A stretch of DNA of 64,000 bases, from the NCBI RefSeq assembly GCF_025602895.1, contig NW_026516226.1, positions 582,283 through 646,282 on the forward strand, read 5' to 3'. Shown piece after piece: positions 58,536-64,000 of this stretch. The position numbers and the translations under genes were made by a program. The notes beneath the pieces are model-generated. The model worked only from the letters and a program-made list of their open reading frames with translations. It was not told the DNA's origin and ran no database searches. Each line of letters starts with the position of its first letter. Positions within the stretch are counted from its first letter, which is position 1. This DNA comes from Polychytrium aggregatum. Lineage: Eukaryota > Chytridiomycota > Chytridiomycetes > Polychytriales.

Positions 58536-58621
58536 CTGTCGCGATTTCGACACCCCGTTGATTCTACCCATAGGCAAGAAAAAACCAAGGGTGAATTTGA
58601 CGCACTTTCCGATGGTATGAT

Positions 58622-59554
58622 TCACGCCCAGAAACACATCGCGCGCTCAATCAGCCGTGGGAAGACATCTGGAAGCACCCTCCGCACGGCGGACTCGAAC
58701 AGGGTCACCATCCCGACTCTGAACCCCTCGGACGCATTCAGCGCTGCTGCCTTCCTGTACTGATGCTTCACAATCCCAAAGAAATTCTCGATGGGATTGA
58801 AGTCGGGCGAGGCAGGTGGGGTGAAGATCACTGACCATCCTCGGCGCTCGATGCAGTCCAGGACAGGCATTGTCTTGTGCATGCTGACATTGTCCATCAC
58901 AATCACAGAGTCGTCTGGGAAGGTCGCTCGCTCAAAGAACTCGACCATCGAGTGTGTCTTGAATGATGTGGGGATGTACATGCGATGCAGCACACCAGAG
59001 TGGTTGATGGCAAATGCAGCCGAGACAGACTTGTGTTTCATGTGATTGCGCTGGCGAAGCGGAGCACCCTTCGGTGAGTATCCGTAGAGAGAGAAAATGG
59101 ATCTCCTGATCCCTGTCTCGTCGACAAAAACGAATCGCCGCGGGTCGATGGAGCGGACCCGGTCCCTGAACTGTGCCACTCGCTCATCCAGTCGCTTGGA
59201 CTTGTAGAGGTGTGTTGCCCTCTTGTGTGAGAGACCTGCTCGGTGGATGGCAGTGTGGCAGAGCGAGAGTGAAACTTTCCTCTGGAGGATGGACTCGAGC
59301 TTGCATCGCAGCACAGGACCAGTCTGGAACGGGTCCTGTTCAATCAGGGTGCGAATGACTGGACATGCCTGCTCGAAGAAAGTGGATCTGCGAGCTGGGA
59401 CCCGGGATGGGTCATCCAGCTTGCATCCTCGGTGCCATCGATGGATGGTGCTCTTGGATACACTGAATATGGAGGCGACCTTACGCAGGCTATGGATGAG
59501 ATCGTAGCATCGCAATGCGGCGGTGCGAAAGTCGGATGTGTGGCGAATGGTCAT
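58622..59554 (-). CDS. Tc1/mariner (IS630-like) DDE transposase
   Basis: 310 aa from the ATG at 59554 (MTIRHTSDFRTAALRCY). A helix-turn-helix DNA-binding region is N-terminal (KVASIFSVSKSTIHRWHRG), then HTH_Tnp_Tc3-like sequence. The catalytic DDE core has VFVDETG (first Asp), VIVMDNVSMHK (second Asp) and PDFNPIENFFG (Glu). Thirty-four residues separate the second Asp from the Glu, so it is DD34E. It would bind the inverted repeats and move the element into TA sites. The frame is intact. It probably forms one transcription unit with the Fanzor gene downstream. Confidence 0.9.
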   Translation of the reverse strand: MTIRHTSDFRTAALRCYDLIHSLRKVASIFSVSKSTIHRWHRGCKLDDPSRVPARRSTFFEQACPVIRTLIEQDPFQTGPVLRCKLESILQRKVSLSLCHTAIHRAGLSHKRATHLYKSKRLDERVAQFRDRVRSIDPRRFVFVDETGIRRSIFSLYGYSPKGAPLRQRNHMKHKSVSAAFAINHSGVLHRMYIPTSFKTHSMVEFFERATFPDDSVIVMDNVSMHKTMPVLDCIERRGWSVIFTPPASPDFNPIENFFGIVKHQYRKAAALNASEGFRVGMVTLFESAVRRVLPDVFPRLIERAMCFWA

Positions 59555-59607
59555 GGCCAGCGCGCGATAACATTGGGTAACAAAATATTCGATCAATGGT
59601 CAAAACC

Positions 59608-59639
59608 TGGGTGTCCCGTTTTTTATTGGATTGGCTGTA
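59608..59639 (-). repeat. F1 terminal inverted repeat, transposase side
   Basis: From the outside in (minus strand) it begins TACAGCCAATCC and includes AAAAAACGGGACACCCA. The TA at 59638-59639 is the target duplication. Confidence 0.85.
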
Positions 59640-59743
59640 AATCAGACGATGTGTTCATCCGAGCACAGGGGGCAAACTCGGAGGGGCCAGGCCACAGAGG
59701 CGGGTCTGCAAAACGCAGACCACACCCCACTTCTCGTCGAGCC
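59640..59743 (-). ncRNA. Hairpin-rich 3' region of the TnpB/Fanzor2-like fragment
   Basis: Right after the stop of the fragment the minus strand has GAGCCTC-T-GAGGCTC and GGTCTGC-GTTTT-GCAGACC, two perfect 7-bp hairpins. This is where TnpB guide RNA scaffolds and IS607/IS605 right ends lie. The position supports a guide-RNA remnant, but the identity is a guess. Confidence 0.35.
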
Positions 59744-60067
59744 TCAGAGGCTCTTGAGAAGAATGTTGCGTGCTCCATTCACGTCTCGATCGATGACGGT
59801 GGAGCACTGGTTGCAGTTGAATGTCTTGGCTGCCCCAAGGTCTCTCTTGATGAACCCGCAGTGGGTGCAGGTCTTGCTGGTGTACTCTTCACCGACCACC
59901 CTGACAATGGTGCCATACTCCTGTGCCTTGCATTGCACTCTGTCCACGAATCGACAGTGGGACAGCTGGACCATGCGCTCTCGGTTGCGCTTGCTGATGT
60001 GTCGGAAGCCATGGCTGTTGAGTCTTGGGATCAAGATGATGTCGTGTTTGGAGCTGAGGGTCAGTGG
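59744..60067 (-). pseudogene. TnpB / Fanzor2-like nuclease, C-terminal fragment
   Basis: The frame is open from 60067 to the stop at 59744. It reads KHDIILIPRLNSHGF, then MVQLSHCRFVDRVQ, YTSKTCTHCGFIKRDLG, FNCNQC and DRDVNGARNILLKSL. This is the typical end of TnpB/OrfB proteins: a zinc ribbon with CX2C twice and the last RuvC Asp. It is clearly different from the Fanzor in F1 and closer to the IS607-associated Fanzor2 or to TnpB. The N-terminal two thirds are absent. Confidence 0.82.
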
Positions 60068-60120
60068 TCATCACGTGACTGGATGGGTATATGGACAAGG
60101 GGCGCGCTTTTTCGGACAAG

Positions 60121-60194
60121 GTGGTGTATAGCCTACACTGTCGGAGGCAGGAATTGTAAACACGAGGTCCTCGGTTCGATTCTGGTAATGCGCG
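60121..60194 (+). pseudogene. tRNA-Thr(TGT)-like remnant
   Basis: It has a D-arm-like TATAGCCTACACTGTCGGAGGC, a TTGTAAA anticodon-loop-like stretch and AGGTCCTCGGTTCGATTC like a T arm. The acceptor stem does not pair, and the anticodon and T stems have mismatches. It is probably a decayed tRNA gene. Confidence 0.4.
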
Positions 60195-60387
60195 GCGCCC
60201 CGACCCCCACTCAACCGAGCCGGGGGTATGCCATAATGGTGGGCCATTGAGCTACACGTCGTCACGCACAGCCTAAAGAAACAATATCACACAAACCCGT
60301 TGAGCCGTCCCGCGGGTGGACCAGGTGTCCCCATAGGGGGAGGATGCCTGCCGTGATAGTTGTTTTGCTCCAATTTCCGTTTCATTT
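60195..60387. other. Interval without recognised gene
   Basis: No coding region, repeat or RNA could be supported between the tRNA-like remnant and F2. Confidence 0.4.
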
Positions 60388-60984
60388 TACAGGCGATCCA
60401 ATAAAAAACGGACACCCAGGTTTTGACCATTGATCGAATATTTTGTTACCCAAAACCATCGCGCGCTGACCATGACCATTCGCCACACATCCGACTTTCG
60501 CACCGCCGCATTGCGATGCTACGCCCTCATCCATAGCCTGCGTAAGGTCGCCTCCATATTCAGTGTATCCAAGAGCACCATCCATCGATGGCACCGAGGA
60601 TGCAAGCTGGATGACCCATCCCGGGTCCCAGCTCGCAGATCCACTTTCTTCGAGCAGGCATGTCCAGTCATTCGCACCCTGATTGAACAGGACCCGTTCC
60701 AGACTGGTCCTGTGCTGTGGTGCAAGCTCGAGTCCATCCTCCAGAGGAAAGTTTCACTCTCACTCTACCACAAGGAATATGTTCTCAGTATGTCAGTCGA
60801 TCATCGCCATAGGAGAACGTCCGAGTGTATTCAAGACTTTGCTTCCGGACCCACCCAAAACAAAGAGATTGCCAACCAGGACGGGAAACAATCGCACGAC
60901 CTGTCCACTGGGGTCTACGGATCAGCAGACCTGTGTCGCTGATGCCAGAAAGTGACTGTCCCGTTTCTTTCTGGTTTGACTGTA
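60388..60984 (+). mobile_element. F2: internal deletion derivative of the F1 transposon
   Basis: 597 bp with TA at both ends and both inverted repeats. The left 370 bp or so correspond to the start of the F1 transposase gene, the right 215 bp to the last Fanzor codons, the 3' region and the end. The junction lies near 60772, in CTCTACCACAAGGAAT. The orientation is opposite to F1. Confidence 0.88.
60472..60772 (+). pseudogene. Transposase remnant in F2, N-terminal part
   Basis: It reads MTIRHTSDFRTAALRCYAL to RKVSLSL and then changes to sequence from the Fanzor 3' end in another frame. Only the DNA-binding part remains; the DDE residues are gone. Confidence 0.85.
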
Positions 60985-61353
60985 TTGTTGAATTGGAAAA
61001 ATTACACGATTAACATCCACTTTGCAACGGGGGCGACCGAACACGGTTGGGAAACGTACTATCAGCCTCTTTTAAATTCAACCACCGAATCCCATCATAG
61101 CGTGTGTGACGGAGCCGCCCCCAATGGGGTTAACCCTGACAGGCCAATACATACATACCCTAAGGTGTGTAGGACCTACCCTCTAGATTGGTACCGTATA
61201 AATCCGGGCCAACCCTCGGTCACGTGCTAGGTGAATGCCCAGCGGCTGGGGCGCGGATTCGAACGCAGAACGGATTCTGCGGTTGCACCACGCCCTGCCC
61301 ACCGAGACACATCGTGTAATATTGTTGGAGACGGCCAAACATCGGTTGATATT
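60985..61353. other. Interval without recognised gene
   Basis: 369 bp between F2 and F3. A minus-strand tRNA-like stretch (GTTCGAATCC preceded by GCAGAA-TCCG-TTCTGC, about 61245-61300) is visible but lacks normal tRNA arms. Nothing else was recognised. Confidence 0.4.
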
Positions 61354-61641
61354 GTTCGCCACACATCCGACCTTCGCACCGCCGCATTGCGATGCTACGC
61401 CCTCATCCATAGCCTGCGCAAGGATGCCTCCATATTCAGTGTATCCAAGAGCACCATCCATCGATGGCACCGAGGAGGCAAGCTGGATGACCCATCCCGG
61501 GTCCCAGCTCGCAGATCCACTTTCTTCGAGCAGGCATGTCCAGTCATTCGCACCCTGATTGAACAGGACCCGTTCCAGACTGGTCCTGTGTTGCGATGCA
61601 AGCTCGAGTCCATCCTCCAGAGGAAAGTTTCACTCTCACTC
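61354..61641 (+). pseudogene. Transposase remnant in F3
   Basis: It corresponds to RHTSDLRTAALRCYALIHSLRK to RKVSLSL of the F1 transposase and is truncated on both sides. Confidence 0.8.
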
Positions 61642-61855
61642 TACCACAAGGAATATGTTCTCAGTATGTCAGTCGATCATCGCCATAGGAGAACGTCCGA
61701 GTGTATTCAAGACTTTGCTTGCCAAACCAATGAAACAAAACAATTGCCAACCGAGACGGGAAACGATCACATAGTTTGCACACTGGTCCTATGGATCAGC
61801 AGACCCGTGTCGCTGTTGCTAAGGAAAACCGCGATGATTCTTTTGTTTGAGCAGC
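61354..61855 (+). mobile_element. F3: second, decayed deletion derivative of F1
   Basis: It begins at TTCGCCACACATCCGAC inside the transposase start, so its left inverted repeat is missing. It shares with F2 the same deletion junction (CTCTACCACAAGGAAT). The right part diverges from the F1 end and the right inverted repeat is hardly recognisable. The right border is approximate. Confidence 0.7.
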
Positions 61856-63692
61856 GCAAATATGGATTGATTTTGTTGGTCTGTTGTGGAGCTCTGTTCT
61901 GGGGAGCCCAAGATTTCATCCAGCCTCTTGATACGAAGAGTGATTTCCGCATGTTTGAAGTTGCTCCGATCTACTTGCAATTTGCAGCGGAGCTCTTGGG
62001 CAAGAGGTTTGATTTCTTCAAGAAGACTGTGTAAATTCAGCGCAACTACTCTGATCTTATTTATCAACTTCATATCTTTGATCGATGGTATGAAATTTTT
62101 GTTATGCAAAACTTCCTCGAGCTTGGTGGGATCGATTCTCTGATAAATGCTGAGTTTAAATATATAAATTGCATATTTAGTTTAGTATCATCGTCACCAA
62201 ATTGGTCAATGCTTCAACCAACCTAATGTAGAGACATACCTTCGAAAATCGAGATCGTACACTTCGCGTTTTGGACGTGTAGCCGGGGTTTCGACATGGC
62301 AATAATTGCGCTCGGCATCCTTCAGAGCGATAATGGCATTACCGATCACCTGTACCTTCCTCAGATAATCCAGAAGACTGACCGGTACATCGCCAATCAA
62401 GTTCAATGACGAAGCGAGGAGAGATGTACTTTGATTCGCCGAGAGCTCGAGACCGTATGTTTTTGAATACGCTGACCGACGTTGGATTAAGTGACACATC
62501 CACTTTGCACTTTTGATTCCAGCGTCCGATGCTAGTGATATGAAATAACCAGCCATTTTCCATTCTTCAATGGAATGTAAGTAGAGTCCAAGAACATATT
62601 GAGCCTCTGGAAAGTTCCAGCCAAATGGGCTGGCCATATGCAGCAGTGTCTTGAACGAAGTCGGCTTCTCGGGGGAAGATGCTGTTGAAAAGGTACGAAC
62701 GACGTGATCGATAAATTTTCCAAGGCGGGTTTGATCTTTCAACGGGTATACTTCCCCGTTCTTGAACCATGCATCTCTTTGACCCTTCTTTGGTCCGATG
62801 AATCTCAAGAGCTTCATAATGAACTGAGCAGAATCAATATAGGCCTTGGGAACTAATTCAGAAATGCATACATCCGTTATTTCACGATACATAAACTATA
62901 CAACCGATTGAGGCAACTTATACTTACTTATACTTGAAGTCAAAAACGCATTCGGGTTCTCCATTTCGACATAACTCTTCATAAATTTCTGATTTTTGCC
63001 GTCCGCATCCACATCATGAGCACATTGTCTGTACTGAAGGATGAAGCGCTTGAACTGGAACCACCACAATAGTGCTTTCAGATCCAAAGTATGTTTGGGG
63101 CTGAGTGCTGGGGTCTTGAGTGCATTTTGGAAAAATTTGATATTTGTAGACAGTCGAGCCTCCAATTGTTTAGTGGTGGGGAAAATATCCTCAAAGCATT
63201 CGTTTTTTACCGGGTCTGAGCCACAGAGATGAGAGATCGGGATATATCCGCACTGAAATAGGATTCCTTCGGCTACAAGAGTTTGCCAAGCATCGTTCTG
63301 ATATTTGTCTGGATCAACCAAATTCTTCAAGAGTTGCGTGAGGTTTTGTGGTTTGTAGTTTTGATAGAAATTATCGATAGGTACGCTATTATGAAAGGCC
63401 TTTGGGGGTTTGCCGTTAGTCGACCTATCAATGTGATCTTCAGAGCATGAAAGCTGCAAAATGCTTTCAGCCACTCCAAGAAACGTTTTACGGTCCTTGA
63501 ACGGATTGGTTGATTTCGGAACGCTCATTTTTTGTAGACAAGAGTCGATGTCGTCGTTGGTGTCCCCGAATGTGACAGACAGTGCCGAGATAGCATCCAA
63601 GTGGGTTGCATGTGGGAATAATCTCGATGGGATTCGAATATAATCTTCACCACTTTCGAGAATTGGGGCAGACGCCTCCAAGATAGCTGTGA
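61819..63692 (-). CDS. Unrecognised spliced host gene, partial (three exons visible)
   Basis: Minus-strand exons are proposed at 63692-62928, 62852-62240 and 62149-61819. The introns are 62927-62853 (75 nt, GTAAGT...TTAG) and 62239-62150 (90 nt, GTATGT...CTCAG, with TACTAAACTAA upstream of the acceptor). The frame is kept over both joins. A further acceptor (CTAACCTGATATTATACAG) before 63692 suggests more exons upstream. The protein of about 560 aa has no motif I can name. PEAQYVLGLYLHSIEEW and the following helix faintly resemble Sel1-type repeats, and the end is Leu- and Glu-rich helical. The base composition is more AT-rich than the rest of the window. The C-terminus runs into F3 and may be truncated. 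Confidence 0.6.
62150..62239 (-). other. Intron (predicted)
   Basis: Donor AG|GTATGT, branch-like TACTAA, acceptor CTCAG|C. Splicing joins DFR to SIYQRIDP in frame. Confidence 0.6.
62853..62927 (-). other. Intron (predicted)
   Basis: Donor A|GTAAGT, acceptor GAATTAG|TT, 75 nt. Splicing joins TSSI to IPKAYID in frame and removes the stop after LPQSVV. Confidence 0.55.
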
Positions 63693-63755
63693 CTGTATAA
63701 TATCAGGTTAGAAAGTCAATCCCGATATAACTGAGGATGAGCGTCCTTATTACTC

Positions 63756-64000
63756 TGTGATGATCATGCACGTTGGGAACACGTGTGGACTGCTGCGCGT
63801 GATGCACCGTGAGTCATGCTTGTTTGTCTTGGCGTGTATTCCCTGATTGGCTGGCGCCGATGACTCTGACTTCGCCTCCGACTGCGCTGTGCTTCGCCCC
63901 TCTCGCTGGATGCTCCGCCTCCCTCGCACCCCCATCTCGTCCCTCGTTTGTCGCTCCACCCTTCTCGCCCACTTTCGCCCTTCGGTTTCCCTCTTGGCTA
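63756..64000 (+). repeat. Partial 5' LTR of a family D relative, running off the right edge
   Basis: It begins TGTGATGATCATGC, like the D LTR start TGTGATGACC. It contains the D-like stretch GCTCCACCCTTCTCGCCCAC, and the window ends where the D LTR has its TATA box. The middle differs from D1, so it is a diverged relative. It lies in what seems to be an upstream intron or the 5' region of the spliced gene. Confidence 0.75.

Larger units (their letters stand above)
55852..59639 (-). mobile_element. F1: Tc1/mariner-like transposon carrying a Fanzor gene, complete
   Basis: TA stands at both ends (55852-55853 and 59638-59639). The terminal inverted repeats agree at 25 of 32 positions, sharing TACAG, CCA and AAACGGGACA. 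The transposase gene and the Fanzor gene both lie on the minus strand, transposase first. The element is 3.79 kb. Shorter relatives with the same ends are F2 and F3. Confidence 0.88.

Noticed and set aside
61231-62034. 267-codon plus-strand frame linking tRNA-like sequence, F3 and host gene antisense
   Set aside because: It crosses three unrelated segments, and its transposase part is only a truncated remnant.

Overview
This window is eukaryotic nuclear DNA, about 55 kb of it nested LTR retrotransposons, followed by about 9 kb of host-like or mixed sequence that carries a Fanzor-encoding DNA transposon. The mix of a class II tRNA-Leu, introns of 75-90 nt, chromodomain Ty3/gypsy elements that appear self-primed, a Fanzor protein and an NCLDV-type D5 helicase fits an early-diverging (for example zoosporic) fungus best. 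That is an inference; no rRNA or marker gene is present to prove it.

Retrotransposon block (1-54160). Four Ty3/gypsy chromovirus families occur, named here by their LTRs: A (581-bp LTR), B (309 bp), C (791 bp) and D (419 bp). Nest 1 is an A copy on the minus strand (A2, 15210-22279, left part outside the window). It holds C1 (to 15209), which holds A1 (2232-14089), which holds B1 (3858-9324). D1 (15773-21847) is inserted separately in the A2 gag. Nest 2 is A3 (minus, from 24171). D2 (24602-30673) sits in its 3' LTR, B2 (32555-43493) sits in its pol and carries a second B copy, B3 (35155-40621), and C2 (46761-53164) cuts its gag. The inner elements have perfect 5-bp target duplications. C2 does not, and it joins A3 gag to a fragment of a third C element (C3), which is the mark of ectopic recombination. 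Between the nests (22280-24170) lie a tRNA-Leu(AAG) gene, several short tandem arrays and a short LTR remnant whose internal region holds a 70/71-bp minisatellite.

Expression signals of the retroelements. In all four families pol lies in the -1 frame relative to gag. At the junction there is a slippery heptamer (GGGAAAC, GGGAAAT or GGAAAAC), a 7-8 nt spacer and a hairpin that contains the gag stop codon. Families A, C and D have a stretch just after the 5' LTR that is complementary (9-12 nt) to a site 39-40 nt downstream of the LTR TATA box, which points to Tf1/sushi-like self-priming. Family B instead has a tRNA-type primer site.

Right-hand region (54161-64000). A D5-like SF3 helicase gene has lost its 5' part at the C3 insertion. 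A complete Tc1/mariner-like transposon (55852-59639, TA flanks, about 32-bp inverted repeats) encodes a DD34E transposase and a large Fanzor nuclease. A fragment of a second, TnpB/Fanzor2-like nuclease with strong 3' hairpins lies next to it. Two deletion derivatives (60388-60984 and about 61354-61855) keep the transposase start and the Fanzor 3' end. An unrecognised spliced gene on the minus strand (about 61819-63692) is bounded by one derivative and by a D-related LTR that runs off the right edge.
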